In this document: positions 17,821 through 27,371 of the stretch, piece after piece
Numbering within the stretch: position 1 is the first letter of the stretch
Layout: each line of letters opens with the position of its first letter
From: Pseudomonas triticicola
GTDB lineage: Bacteria > Pseudomonadota > Gammaproteobacteria > Pseudomonadales > Pseudomonadaceae
NCBI RefSeq assembly: GCF_019145375.1
Contig: NZ_JAHSTX010000001.1
Span: 4,799,501 to 4,863,500 of the forward strand
DNA: 64,000 nucleotides
Direction of reading: 5' to 3'
Program-made: the position numbers and the translations under genes
Notes under the pieces: model-generated
The model's database searches: none
What the model was told of the DNA's origin: nothing
What the model saw: only the letters and a program-made list of their open reading frames with translations

Positions 17821-19125
17821 ATGCGCGTCATGGTCTTGGGTAGCGGCGTCATCGGTACCGCCAGTGCTTACTATCTGGCCCGTGCCGGGTTTGAAGTGGT
17901 GGTGGTCGACCGGCAGCCTGCTGCAGCCATGGAGACCAGTTTCGCCAACGCCGGCCAGGTCTCGCCGGGTTACGCCTCGCCGTGGGCCGCGCCGGGCGTG
18001 CCGCTCAAGGCCATCAAGTGGCTGCTGCAACGCCACGCGCCGCTGGCGATCAAAGCCACTGCCGACATCGACCAATACCTGTGGATGGCGCAGATGCTGC
18101 GCAACTGCACCGCCAGCCGTTACGCGGTGAACAAGGAGCGCATGGTGCGTCTGTCCGAGTACAGCCGCGACTGCCTCGATGAATTGCGCACTGAAACCGG
18201 TATCGCTTACGAAGGCCGCAGCCTCGGCACCACGCAGTTGTTCCGCACTCAGGCGCAACTGGATAACGCCGCCAAAGACATCGCCGTGCTGAAAGAATCC
18301 GGTGTGCCGTTTGAAGTCCTCGACCGCGCCGGCATCGCCCGCGTCGAACCGGCGCTGGCAGGCGTGACTGACATTCTCGCTGGCGCGCTGCGTCTGCCCA
18401 ATGACCAGACCGGCGACTGCCAGATGTTCACCACCCGTCTCGCCGAAATGGCGCGCAAGCTCGGCGTGGAATTCCGTTTCGGCCAGGACATCCAAAAACT
18501 CGACTACGCCGGGGATCGCATCAACGGTGTGTGGATCGACGGCAAGCTGGAAACCGCTGATCGCTACGTGCTGGCGCTCGGCAGCTACTCGCCGCAACTG
18601 CTCAAGCCGTTGGGCATCAAGGCCCCGGTGTATCCGCTCAAGGGCTACTCGCTGACCGTGCCGATCACCAACCCGGACATGGCGCCGACCTCGACCATTC
18701 TCGACGAGACCTACAAGGTCGCGATCACCCGCTTCGACAACCGCATCCGCGTCGGCGGCATGGCCGAGATCGCCGGTTTTGACCTGTCGCTTAACCCGCG
18801 TCGGCGCGAAACCCTGGAGATGATCGTCAACGACCTTTATCCTCAGGGCGGCAATCTGGCCGAGGCGAGTTTCTGGACCGGCCTGCGTCCGACCACGCCT
18901 GACGGCACGCCGATCGTTGGCGCCACGCCGTTCAAGAATCTGTTCCTCAACACCGGTCACGGTACGCTCGGCTGGACCATGGCCTGCGGTTCCGGCCGTT
19001 TGCTCGCCGACCTTATGGCGAAGAAAAAGCCGCAGATCAGCGCCGAAGGCCTCGATATTTCCCGTTACGGCAACCAGACCCAGGAGTCCGCAAAACATGT
19101 CAATCCAGCGCCAGCTCACCAATGA
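17821..19125 (+). CDS. dadA: D-amino acid dehydrogenase small subunit DadA
   Basis: DadA is a membrane-associated flavoprotein that deaminates D-alanine and other D-amino acids to 2-oxo acids, passing electrons to the respiratory chain. The 434-residue protein begins with the FAD-binding [20 protein letters not shown] and contains [21 protein letters not shown], diagnostic of DadA. The frame could start two codons earlier at TTG, but ATG 17821 is the conserved start. It heads the dadA-ridA-alr operon. Confidence 0.97.
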   Translation: MRVMVLGSGVIGTASAYYLARAGFEVVVVDRQPAAAMETSFANAGQVSPGYASPWAAPGVPLKAIKWLLQRHAPLAIKATADIDQYLWMAQMLRNCTASRYAVNKERMVRLSEYSRDCLDELRTETGIAYEGRSLGTTQLFRTQAQLDNAAKDIAVLKESGVPFEVLDRAGIARVEPALAGVTDILAGALRLPNDQTGDCQMFTTRLAEMARKLGVEFRFGQDIQKLDYAGDRINGVWIDGKLETADRYVLALGSYSPQLLKPLGIKAPVYPLKGYSLTVPITNPDMAPTSTILDETYKVAITRFDNRIRVGGMAEIAGFDLSLNPRRRETLEMIVNDLYPQGGNLAEASFWTGLRPTTPDGTPIVGATPFKNLFLNTGHGTLGWTMACGSGRLLADLMAKKKPQISAEGLDISRYGNQTQESAKHVNPAPAHQ

Positions 19126-19450
19126 GCGCATGAGTCAGATCGTCAGCCACAACGGCATCGTGTATCTGGCCGGGCAGGTCGGCGACGACTTCGACGCCGG
19201 AATTGAACAGCAGACCCGCGACGTGCTCGCCAATATCGAACGTCTGCTCGATCTGGCCGGGACGGACAAACAGCATCTGTTGTCGGCAACGATCTATTTG
19301 AACGACATCGAAGCGCACTTCGCCGGGATGAACGCGGTGTGGGACCAGTGGCTGCCAAAAGGCGCCGCGCCGGCCCGCGCCACCGTCGAAGCGAAGATGG
19401 CCAAGCCGAGCATTCTGGTGGAGATCTCCATCGTCGCCGCGCTGCCATAA
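19097..19450 (+). CDS. RidA/YjgF-family imine deaminase
   Basis: The 117-residue protein has the RidA signatures [12 protein letters not shown] and [18 protein letters not shown]. RidA proteins hydrolyse reactive imine intermediates released by PLP enzymes and amino acid oxidases, so placement beside dadA is logical: DadA releases imino acids. Its start overlaps the end of dadA by 29 bp, which makes co-translation likely. The fold is homotrimeric. Confidence 0.93.
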   Translation: MSIQRQLTNERMSQIVSHNGIVYLAGQVGDDFDAGIEQQTRDVLANIERLLDLAGTDKQHLLSATIYLNDIEAHFAGMNAVWDQWLPKGAAPARATVEAKMAKPSILVEISIVAALP

Positions 19451-19543
19451 CGTTCCCAAGATCCCTCTCCCGGTGCTGTTGGCGGTTCACGTCGTCAGTC
19501 AGCGCCGGTTTTTCTTCCCATGACCGCCCAGAAGTCTGCCGCC

Positions 19544-20617
19544 ATGCGTCCTGCCCGTGCTCTGATCGACCTTCAAGCCCTGCGCCACAACTACCGAATT
19601 GCCCGCGAAGTCACCGGCGCCAAGGCGCTCGCGGTGATCAAGGCGGACGCCTATGGCCATGGCGCGGTACGTTGCGCCCAGGCGCTGGAAGCCGAGGCTG
19701 ACGGGTTTGCGGTGGCCTGCATTGAAGAAGCATTGGAGCTGCGTTCCGCCGGGATTCGCGCGCCGGTATTGCTGCTGGAAGGCTTCTTCGAAGCTGATGA
19801 GCTGGCGTTGATCGTCGAGCATGATTTCTGGTGCGTGGTGCATTCGCTGTGGCAGCTCGAAGCGATCGAGCAGGCAGTCCTGAGCAAACCGATCACGGTA
19901 TGGCTCAAGCTCGATTCCGGCATGCACCGCGTCGGCCTGCATCCGAAAGATTATCCAGCGGCCTATCAGCGTCTGCTGGCCAGCGGCAAAGTGGCAAAAA
20001 TCGTGTTGATGAGCCATTTCGCCCGCGCTGATGAACTGCACGCGCAGAGCAGCGCCGAGCAGGTCGCGGTGTTCGAAGCGGCGCGTCAGGGGCTGGCGGC
20101 GGAAGTCAGCTTGCGCAACTCGCCAGCGGTGCTCGGATGGCCAGAAATCCAAAGCGATTGGGTACGCCCGGGCATCATGCTCTACGGCGCAACGCCGTTC
20201 GAAGAAGCCAACGCCGTCGCTGAACGCCTGCAACCGGTGATGACTCTGGAATCGAAAGTCATCAGTGTGCGTGAATTGCCGGCCGGCGAACCGATCGGCT
20301 ATGGCGCCAGATTCATCACCGACAAGCCGATGCGCATCGGCGTGGTCGCTATGGGTTACGCCGACGGTTACCCGCGCCAGGCACCGACCGGCACACCCGT
20401 GCTGGTGGCGGGCAAACCCAGCCGCCTGCTGGGGCGCGTGTCGATGGACATGCTCTGCATCGATCTGACCGACGTAGCGGAAGCGGGGCTTGGTTCAACT
20501 GTCGAGCTGTGGGGTAAAAACATCCTCGCCAGCGACGTGGCAAAGTGGGCCGATACCATCCCGTATCAGATCTTCTGCAACCTGAAACGGGTGCCAAGGC
20601 TCTATTCCGAGGGTTGA
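19544..20617 (+). CDS. dadX: Catabolic alanine racemase DadX
   Basis: The racemase converts L- to D-alanine, which DadA then oxidises. ATG 19544 ([18 protein letters not shown]) gives 357 residues, the P. aeruginosa DadX length. An in-frame ATG at 19520 would add eight residues. The PLP lysine is Lys33 in [11 protein letters not shown], and the second-face tyrosine lies near residue 254 in PIGYGARF. The third-gene position after dadA-ridA matches PAO1. Confidence 0.95.
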   Translation: MRPARALIDLQALRHNYRIAREVTGAKALAVIKADAYGHGAVRCAQALEAEADGFAVACIEEALELRSAGIRAPVLLLEGFFEADELALIVEHDFWCVVHSLWQLEAIEQAVLSKPITVWLKLDSGMHRVGLHPKDYPAAYQRLLASGKVAKIVLMSHFARADELHAQSSAEQVAVFEAARQGLAAEVSLRNSPAVLGWPEIQSDWVRPGIMLYGATPFEEANAVAERLQPVMTLESKVISVRELPAGEPIGYGARFITDKPMRIGVVAMGYADGYPRQAPTGTPVLVAGKPSRLLGRVSMDMLCIDLTDVAEAGLGSTVELWGKNILASDVAKWADTIPYQIFCNLKRVPRLYSEG

Positions 20618-20637
20618 CGCCGCTGCGGGGGCCAGCT

Positions 20638-20688
20638 GTTGTAAATACTGAACGCTGTCGCCATGATAACGCTCAATATTCTTACAAC
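20638..20688. promoter_or_regulatory. Candidate autoregulatory operator upstream of pauR
   Basis: Two inverted half-sites, AATACTGAACG (20644-20654) and CGCTCAATATT (20670-20680, reverse complement AATATTGAGCG), agree at nine of eleven positions and share the ATATTGAA-like core of the kauB candidate operator. They lie inside a perfect outer repeat GTTGTAA (20638) and TTACAAC (20682). All are in the 88 bp upstream of pauR. Confidence 0.45.
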
Positions 20689-20705
20689 ATCAGGAGGCTC
20701 CCGCC

Positions 20706-21254
20706 TTGGACGTCGGTGAACGACTGCAATCGATCCGCAAGCTCAAAGGGCTTTCCCAGCGTGAACTCGCCAAACGCGCGGGCGTCACCAACAGCACCAT
20801 TTCGATGATCGAAAAGAACAGCGTCAGCCCTTCGATCAGTTCGCTGAGAAAGGTGCTCGGCGGCATTCCCATGTCGATGGTCGAGTTCTTTTCCGAAGAG
20901 ATCCTGCAGGACCAACCGACCCAGATCGTCTACAAGGCCAATGAGCTGATCGACATCTCCGACGGCGCCGTGACCATGAAACTGGTCGGCCGCGCCCACC
21001 CGAGCCGCGCCATCGCCTTCCTCAACGAAATCTACCCGCCGGGCGCCGACACCGGCGAAGAAATGCTCACCCACGAGGGCGAGGAAACCGGAATTCTGGT
21101 GGAAGGCCGCCTCGAACTGGTGGTAGGGCTGGAAACTTTTATCCTCGAAGCCGGCGACAGCTACTATTTTGAAAGTACCAAGCCGCATCGTTTCCGTAAC
21201 CCGTTCGACGTGCCGGCGCGACTAATCAGCGCAGCCACGCCGGCGAATTTTTAA
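20706..21254 (+). CDS. pauR: PauR/PuuR-type repressor of polyamine catabolism (XRE HTH plus cupin)
   Basis: The 182-residue protein has an N-terminal XRE helix-turn-helix (GLSQRELAKRAGVTNSTISMIEK) and a C-terminal cupin sensor (GEETGILVEGRLELVVG, ESTKPHRFRNPF). This two-domain layout belongs to PuuR and the Pseudomonas PauR repressor, which responds to gamma-glutamylated polyamines and controls pau and kauB genes. The start is TTG at 20706, with CAGGAGG upstream. It follows dadX as in PAO1. Candidate sites occur near its own promoter and upstream of kauB. Confidence 0.88.
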   Translation: MDVGERLQSIRKLKGLSQRELAKRAGVTNSTISMIEKNSVSPSISSLRKVLGGIPMSMVEFFSEEILQDQPTQIVYKANELIDISDGAVTMKLVGRAHPSRAIAFLNEIYPPGADTGEEMLTHEGEETGILVEGRLELVVGLETFILEAGDSYYFESTKPHRFRNPFDVPARLISAATPANF

Positions 21255-21423
21255 GCAGAAGGCGCCAGGCCGATATGGCAAAGGCCCCCGAACCGATTTA
21301 CCGATGGGCAACAAGACCCCTCTAACCATGGGGTTGTTTCAGTACAGCGGCCTACCCGCTATACTTGCGCCCGCCTGCGAACCGTGGCCGCAGGCGTGAA
21401 TAGCCACCATTGAGGGTGAACGC

Positions 21424-21849
21424 GTGAACCTAATTATGAAAATGCTGGCTGCACCAGCAACCGTACTGGCCCTCTGGGCTGTCAGCGCTCAAGCTGCGAC
21501 AAATGACGACATCGCCAAACGCCTCGAGCCCGTCGGCCAGGTGTGTGTTCAAGGGCAGGAATGCAAGGGTATGGAAGTGGCCGCGACGGCTGGCGGCGGT
21601 GGCGGGGCGAGAACCCCGGACGAGGTGATTGCCAAGCACTGCAACGCTTGTCACGGTACCGGCCTGTTGGGCGCGCCGAAAATCAAGGACACTGCAGCCT
21701 GGAAGGAGCGCGCTGACCATCAGGGTGGTCTGGACGGCATCCTCGCCAAAGCTATCACCGGCATCAACGCCATGCCGCCAAAAGGCACCTGCGCCGATTG
21801 CACCGATGAAGAGCTCAAGGGTGCGATCAAAGAGATGTCCGGTCTGTAA
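21424..21849 (+). CDS. cycB: Cytochrome c5, periplasmic
   Basis: The 141-residue protein has a signal peptide (APATVLALWAVSAQA), a single haem-binding CNACH motif and a second cysteine pair CADC, typical of monohaem cytochrome c5. The start is either GTG 21424 or ATG 21436. Cytochrome c5 carries electrons between bc1 complex and terminal oxidases or other acceptors. It ends with a strong terminator. Confidence 0.9.
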   Translation: MNLIMKMLAAPATVLALWAVSAQAATNDDIAKRLEPVGQVCVQGQECKGMEVAATAGGGGGARTPDEVIAKHCNACHGTGLLGAPKIKDTAAWKERADHQGGLDGILAKAITGINAMPPKGTCADCTDEELKGAIKEMSGL

Positions 21850-21864
21850 TCAGCGGCGTCTTTG

Positions 21865-21892
21865 AAAAAAACCGTCTTCGGACGGTTTTTTT
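21865..21892 (+). terminator. Terminator of cycB
   Basis: AAAAAACCGTC, a TTCG loop and GACGGTTTTTTT form a stable hairpin 16 bp after the stop. Its A run may also serve the minus-strand cassette that ends 13 bp away. Confidence 0.92.
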
Positions 21893-21904
21893 GTGCCTGC
21901 AATC

Positions 21905-22624
21905 TCACTGCATGTTTTTCGTGATGTAGGCGCCGGCAGAATTGAGCACCGCTTTGTACACGGCGTAAGCATCGGTATCTTCAGGCGCTATTTGCTCGCA
22001 GCGCCCTCCCGATATCTGCCTGAGATCACATCCCGGGATCGACATGATGAGGGGAGAGTGAGTAGCGATGATGAACTGCGCGCCGCCGCGCGACAGCTCC
22101 ATTATCCGGTTGATAAAAACCAATTGCCTCAACGGGGATAACGATGCTTCCGGCTCGTCGAGCACATACAGACCTTGGGCTTTGAATCGATGTTGAAACA
22201 ACGCCTCCATGGCTTCACCGTGCGACAGGCAATGCATATCCACGCCGCCGTAGTAGCTCTTTATTTCGGGATCAAAGCTCGCCTCTGCATCAAGCTTGCG
22301 AATTGCAGTATTCAAGTTGTAGAAGGTTTCTGCCCTGTAGAAAAAAACGTCCTTCTCCCTTCGGTAGCCTTTTGAGAGCGTCAGGCTTTCGTACAGTTTT
22401 GAATGAGTTTTCTCAGTCGAGAAATTGAAATTTTTCCCACCGCCCTCTGGATTGCAGCCTGCCTTGATGGCAATAGCTTCAAGTAATGTGGATTTCCCAG
22501 CACCATTTTCGCCAATAAAAACCGTTATCGAGTTGCGCAGTTCAAGGGGGAAGAGGTTTTGCAGCCGGTCACCCACCGTCACGTCTGGCTTCAGGCGTAT
22601 TTGCTGGATAAACAGATCATTCAT
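21905..22624 (-). CDS. AAA ATPase of COG3910 type, third gene of ABC-membrane cassette
   Basis: The 239-residue protein is a single P-loop ATPase domain. The Walker A motif is GENGAGKST at about residues 38-46, an LSHGE signature-like loop is at 133-137, Walker B is LYVLDEPEASLSP around 152-164, and an H-loop is ATHSP at 186-190. This order, with a short insertion after Walker A, is that of the COG3910/AAA_21-like ATPases rather than normal transporter NBDs. Its start overlaps the preceding membrane gene by eight bases, so the three genes are translationally coupled. Low GC sets it apart from the neighbours. It may energise the two membrane proteins, but that is inference. Confidence 0.75.
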   Translation of the reverse strand: MNDLFIQQIRLKPDVTVGDRLQNLFPLELRNSITVFIGENGAGKSTLLEAIAIKAGCNPEGGGKNFNFSTEKTHSKLYESLTLSKGYRREKDVFFYRAETFYNLNTAIRKLDAEASFDPEIKSYYGGVDMHCLSHGEAMEALFQHRFKAQGLYVLDEPEASLSPLRQLVFINRIMELSRGGAQFIIATHSPLIMSIPGCDLRQISGGRCEQIAPEDTDAYAVYKAVLNSAGAYITKNMQ

Positions 22625-23498
22625 ATCGATGCCCTCTGAAGATTCTATCGACGGATACCTTCACGCCAATCATCGTGATGCCGAGTCTTATCGAACCCGT
22701 GCTGGCCATGGTAAAAATTCCGATATAACCGAGACAGGCAATAAGACGCTCGCCAAATAATTCCGGCGTGGCAGCGGCGCTGAAGAAAATAACCGATACC
22801 GTCCCCGCCGATATAGCCATTTCCGGCCAGAAGGATTGTATGGCGCTTGCTTTCAGATACTTGTAGCGTGCTCTTACCGTGTCCTTCAAATATCCATAGC
22901 TTCTAATGAGTTGCATTTTACTTTGCTTGCCATCGCTGGAAGCGTTGAAAGCGCTGATAAGCGACTCCTTGTAAAAATCCTCCTTCGACATTTCCGCTGC
23001 ATATAGCCGCTGAATTACAGGCTTGGCAAATCTCAACTGCACGCACGTCAACACAATAATTAAAGCGATGGGCAGGAAGAAATAGATGTTTTCCCGGAGC
23101 AGAATATAGGCTGCGGAAACCGTCAAAATGCAAGAGCCCATGAGATGGATTGTGTCATGAATGACGGAAGCAATTTTTTCCGCGTCTTCTTTTATCAATT
23201 TCACCCGAGAACATAATGGAGAGGGGCGTTTATCATGCACAATGAAGTTGATAAGTAGAAAGCGGGATCTTGCTTCCATGAGCGTTGCCAAGGAATTGCC
23301 CAGAGCTTGGCTTGATAGCTTGGTTAGAAAAACAGCGATAAGAGTGAAATAAAATTCAGCGTTAATGGAGCCAGTAGTAAGAGCCGACAGGCTCTTTGCG
23401 ACGACTGATGGTATTAACAATTGACATATACTTGCTACGGTAAGGCAAATAACCGAAAGCAGAAAAACGGTCAGGTTATTTCGCAAGCATATAAGCAT
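22617..23498 (-). CDS. ABC transporter membrane domain without ATPase domain (subunit 2)
   Basis: This 293-residue protein is a six-helix membrane domain with hydrophobic segments near residues 8-30, 50-65, 120-155, 225-245 and 250-275. A cytosolic KLIKEDAEKIASVIHD stretch resembles the first coupling-helix region of exporter-type ABC membrane domains. Unlike most exporters it has no fused nucleotide-binding domain. It follows the other membrane gene by 3 bp. The AT-rich codon use is unlike the flanking core genes and suggests horizontal acquisition. The substrate is unknown. Confidence 0.7.
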   Translation of the reverse strand: MLICLRNNLTVFLLSVICLTVASICQLLIPSVVAKSLSALTTGSINAEFYFTLIAVFLTKLSSQALGNSLATLMEARSRFLLINFIVHDKRPSPLCSRVKLIKEDAEKIASVIHDTIHLMGSCILTVSAAYILLRENIYFFLPIALIIVLTCVQLRFAKPVIQRLYAAEMSKEDFYKESLISAFNASSDGKQSKMQLIRSYGYLKDTVRARYKYLKASAIQSFWPEMAISAGTVSVIFFSAAATPELFGERLIACLGYIGIFTMASTGSIRLGITMIGVKVSVDRIFRGHRYE

Positions 23499-23501
23499 AG
23501 T

Positions 23502-24380
23502 TCAATGCCCCTCGTGCTGCAGTTCGTAGCTACGAATTCGACTACGTCTATAAGATGCCTCTCTGCTCGAGTAGTAGATAGATATCAGTGACATCGTGGG
23601 GCTCAGAACGCGTTCAAGATAGATGGCTGAGGCAAAAATTGAGCCTATAGTCGCTTCGCCAACGCTTAGCAGATGAGCCGATAGCAATAATAAGACCACT
23701 ATCGCTATCGGATAACATGTACCTGACATTGATTCGAATGTTGTGGCTTTGAGGCTTGAGCGAAAAGCGAGGCGTTCGATATTTTTTATATCGGCCTTGG
23801 TCCTGTTGGTGTATGGCTTTGCATTAACTAAAAGTTCACAGAGGGCGCCTATTGTTAAGGTGTTTTCTTGAACGTACTCATCAAACAGTGAATTGCTATT
23901 TTTTCGAGTTATAAGGTATGCCGCAATAGCATAAACAAGGCCGGTAAGTGGTGCGAGTGCCAGAAGTGGATGATAGTGGGCAGTCACCAGGAGCGCAGCG
24001 ATAATGATGCTGCAGTTCAGCGATAAATCCAGATAAATTGAGTGATACAAATATATCGAGCCATCAACGTCGCCATCGATGAGTTCGATCCGCTCGCCTG
24101 GCTTTTGCGTATGCTCGAAGCTTCTGTCTAGTAGGTGATTCAGGATTGCCTTCTTCAGAATAAATCTTGTTTTGGACGCGGTTTTTTGTAGATAGATGTT
24201 GGCTGCCAGCTTTAATGGGGGCGTGGCGATGAGGAGGAACGAAGCGCCCGCGAGCGCGTACAAATAAAAGCTGTCGCTTGCCAGATACAGATTGATTGAG
24301 GCGCCAATTAAATAGGGGGATGCGCTCGTTAAAATCGCAATGCCTACACCAAAGCAGCAGAGTATCAGGTTGCTTTTCAT
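23502..24380 (-). CDS. ABC transporter membrane domain without ATPase domain (subunit 1)
   Basis: The 292-residue protein has about six hydrophobic helices. The motif GERIELIDGDVDGSIYLYHS is the equivalent of the GE.v.ri..Dvd motif of exporter membrane domains, so the ABC_membrane fold is well supported, but the frame ends after that domain. Two NBD-less halves of this size probably pair as a heterodimer. It is the first gene of the cassette; its ATG follows an AT-rich leader with a plausible promoter. No peptide precursor or protease gene was seen beside it. Confidence 0.7.
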   Translation of the reverse strand: MKSNLILCCFGVGIAILTSASPYLIGASINLYLASDSFYLYALAGASFLLIATPPLKLAANIYLQKTASKTRFILKKAILNHLLDRSFEHTQKPGERIELIDGDVDGSIYLYHSIYLDLSLNCSIIIAALLVTAHYHPLLALAPLTGLVYAIAAYLITRKNSNSLFDEYVQENTLTIGALCELLVNAKPYTNRTKADIKNIERLAFRSSLKATTFESMSGTCYPIAIVVLLLLSAHLLSVGEATIGSIFASAIYLERVLSPTMSLISIYYSSREASYRRSRIRSYELQHEGH

Positions 24381-24685
24381 TAGAGGTCAGCGCTTCCGAA
24401 GCGAGAGGTCCTTTTTTGCAAAGCGTTTGAATCTTGCGTCCAATGCTAGCTATGTATGAAATAAGTACAATTGAGACGCGTCTGGTAGTTGCGCGTGATT
24501 GAATTACAGGTGATGTAGGAAAAAAGCTGTGCGCTTGTGAGGCAGTTCGTCTTGCTGACTCAACAGAGGCGATTCGCCCTATGTCGAAACTTTGGCCATT
24601 TTTTCGCACCAATCACCTTCCCTCGGAAGTAATTCCCCGGCAATCTCGGTCTACCCCTATCAACAGAACGGGCGGGAGGCTTCAG
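24381..24685. other. Divergent intergenic region at the right end of the AT-rich cassette
   Basis: This 305-bp stretch is AT-rich next to the cassette and becomes GC-rich toward the CoA-hydrolase gene. I found no good short gene. It should hold the promoters of both directions. An in-frame extension of the hydrolase reaches back to 24581 but looks non-coding. Confidence 0.5.
24443..24470 (-). promoter_or_regulatory. Putative promoter of the ABC-membrane cassette
   Basis: On the minus strand TTGTAC (24470-24465) and TAGCAT (24448-24443) are spaced 16 bp, an acceptable sigma-70 promoter 63 bp upstream of the first membrane gene. Confidence 0.4.
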
Positions 24686-26608
24686 ATGGTGCAGTTGTGT
24701 TCGATCGAACAGGCGGTGGACGATGTGCTGGCGCGTTTGCCTGCGCACATCCACATGGGCCTGCCGCTTGGGCTGGGCAAGCCGAATCACTTCGTCAACG
24801 CGCTGTACCGGCGCATCAAGGAGCTGCCCGAGCGGCAGCTGACGATCTATACCGCGCTGTGCCTTGGTCGGCCGAATCTGGGCGATGGCTTGCAGAAGCG
24901 CTTTATCGAGCCCTTTGTCGAGCGGGTGTTTGGTGATTATCCGGAGTTCGATTTCCTCGCCGATCTGCAGCGCGACAGCCTGCCCGCCAACATCCGCATC
25001 CAGCAGTTCTTCATGCAACCCGGTAGTCTGCTCAACAGCGCGCCGGCGCAGCAGGATTACGTCAGCAGCAATTACAGCCATGCCGCCCGCGACATCAACG
25101 CAGCGGGTCTGAACCTGGTGGCGCAATTGCTCGCCAGCAGCAGCGAACACCCTGATCGCTTAAGCCTGAGCTGCAACCCGGACATCACCCTCGACCTGTT
25201 GCCGATGATCGCCAAGCGTCGCGAAGCGGGGGAGACCATTGTGGTGGTCGGCCAGGTGCATACGGATCTGCCGTACATGCCCGGCGATGCGGAAGTCGAT
25301 ATCGACACGTTTGATTTGCTGATCGACGAAAAGGACAGCAGCACGCTGTTTTCCACGCCGAACATGCCCGTGGGCTTTCAGGATCATTTCATTGGCTTGC
25401 ACGCCAGTACGCTGGTGCGCGATGGCGGCACATTGCAAATTGGTATCGGCTCGATGGGGGATGCGTTGACTGCTGCGCTACTCGCGCGGCAGGCCGATAA
25501 CGCCGGTTATCAGGCGGTGCTCGATGACATCAACCTCAGCCAATGGGCGCAGTTGATCCAGCGCGAGGGCGGCACCGCGCCATTTGCCAAAGGCCTTTAC
25601 GGTTGCAGCGAGATGTTCGTCAACGGGCTGTTGGTATTGGCGGATGCCGGGATCATTCGGCGCAAGGTCTATCCGGATGTGCCGACCCAGGAGCAGGCCA
25701 ATGCCGGTACCCTCGACGAAGCCGCGCAGCCCGACGGTATCTCGGTGCACGGCGGCTTCTTCCTTGGCCCGCGCAGTTTCTATGAGCGGCTGCGCGAGTT
25801 GCCGCAAAGCAAGCTGCTTGAATTCAGCATGACCCGCATCAGCTACATCAACGAGCTGTACGGCCAGGAAGAGCTCAAGCGCTTGCAGCGCATCGATGCG
25901 CGCTTCATCAACACCGTGTTCACCATGACTCTGCTCGGCGCTGGCGTGGCTGATCAATTGGCAGACGGACGCGTGCTCAGCGGGGTTGGCGGCCAGTACA
26001 ACTTTGTTGCTCAGGGCCACGCGCTGGAGGGCGCGCGATCGATGTTGATCCTGCGCAGCTGGCGTGAGTCCGGCGGCGAGGTCAGCTCCAATATCGTCTG
26101 GGACTACGGCCACTGCACGATCCCGCGGCACTTGCGCGACATCGTCGTCACCGAGTACGGCATCGCTGATCTGCGCGGTAAATCCGACGCGGCGGTGATC
26201 GAAGCGTTGCTCAATATCAGCGACTCGCGGTTCCAGCCAGGGCTGATCGAACAGGCGCAGAAAGTCGGCAAGCTGCCGAAGGACTTCCGTCTCGATCCAC
26301 GGTTTGCCGACAACACACCGCAACGCTTGCAGGCGATTGCCGCGCGGCATCCGAACCTGTTTCCGGAGTATCCGCTGGGCTGTGATTTCACCGCCATCGA
26401 ACGGGATCTGCTGCGGGCGCTGAACTGGCTGAAGAGCAAGTTCAAGCTGACCGAGATTCTCGACTTGGGCAAGGCAGCGCTGGATGCGCCGGAGGCCTCG
26501 GCGTTCCCGGAACATCTTGAGCGGATGCAGCTGACGAATCCGGAGGGCCTGAAGGAGGACCTTTTCCAACGCCTGCTGCTCACAGGCCTGAAAGCTACCG
26601 CGCAATAA
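24686..26608 (+). CDS. Acetyl-CoA hydrolase/CoA-transferase family protein
   Basis: The 640-residue protein belongs to the acetyl-CoA hydrolase/transferase family. Conserved C-terminal family stretches, including the EYG element in VVTEYGIADLRGK and GGQYNFVAQG, are clear. Such enzymes transfer or hydrolyse CoA between acetate and other short-chain acids. ATG 24686 is chosen because GGGAGG sits seven bases upstream and the following MVQLCSIEQAVDDVLARLP looks like the true N-terminus. The length is greater than that of 4-hydroxybutyrate CoA-transferases (about 430), so it forms a longer subtype with unknown substrate. A REPIN follows. Confidence 0.85.
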   Translation: MVQLCSIEQAVDDVLARLPAHIHMGLPLGLGKPNHFVNALYRRIKELPERQLTIYTALCLGRPNLGDGLQKRFIEPFVERVFGDYPEFDFLADLQRDSLPANIRIQQFFMQPGSLLNSAPAQQDYVSSNYSHAARDINAAGLNLVAQLLASSSEHPDRLSLSCNPDITLDLLPMIAKRREAGETIVVVGQVHTDLPYMPGDAEVDIDTFDLLIDEKDSSTLFSTPNMPVGFQDHFIGLHASTLVRDGGTLQIGIGSMGDALTAALLARQADNAGYQAVLDDINLSQWAQLIQREGGTAPFAKGLYGCSEMFVNGLLVLADAGIIRRKVYPDVPTQEQANAGTLDEAAQPDGISVHGGFFLGPRSFYERLRELPQSKLLEFSMTRISYINELYGQEELKRLQRIDARFINTVFTMTLLGAGVADQLADGRVLSGVGGQYNFVAQGHALEGARSMLILRSWRESGGEVSSNIVWDYGHCTIPRHLRDIVVTEYGIADLRGKSDAAVIEALLNISDSRFQPGLIEQAQKVGKLPKDFRLDPRFADNTPQRLQAIAARHPNLFPEYPLGCDFTAIERDLLRALNWLKSKFKLTEILDLGKAALDAPEASAFPEHLERMQLTNPEGLKEDLFQRLLLTGLKATAQ

Positions 26609-26628
26609 CTGACCACCCCCAGAACCCA

Positions 26629-26720
26629 CTGTGGGAGCGAGCCTGCTCGCGAAAGCGGTGTGTCATTCACTCAACTGGGTGACTGACACAGTGCATTCGC
26701 GAGCAGGCTCGCTCCCACAG
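26629..26720. repeat. REPIN, GTGGGAGCGAGCC family
   Basis: Inverted arms CTGTGGGAGCGAGCCTGCTC and GAGCAGGCTCGCTCCCACAG lie 20 bp after the CoA-hydrolase and just before the convergent xpt stop. Confidence 0.92.
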
Positions 26721-26741
26721 GGGATAACTTGGTGCCGCTGG

Positions 26742-27371
<630 letters not shown>

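Noticed and set aside
24381..24580. Peptide precursor gene for the ABC cassette
   Set aside because: I looked on both strands for a short frame with a ribosome site and a leader-like motif and found none that is convincing.
24064..24612. Additional 182-codon minus-strand frame upstream of the ABC cassette
   Set aside because: It overlaps the first membrane gene in another frame, and its translation lacks coherent features.
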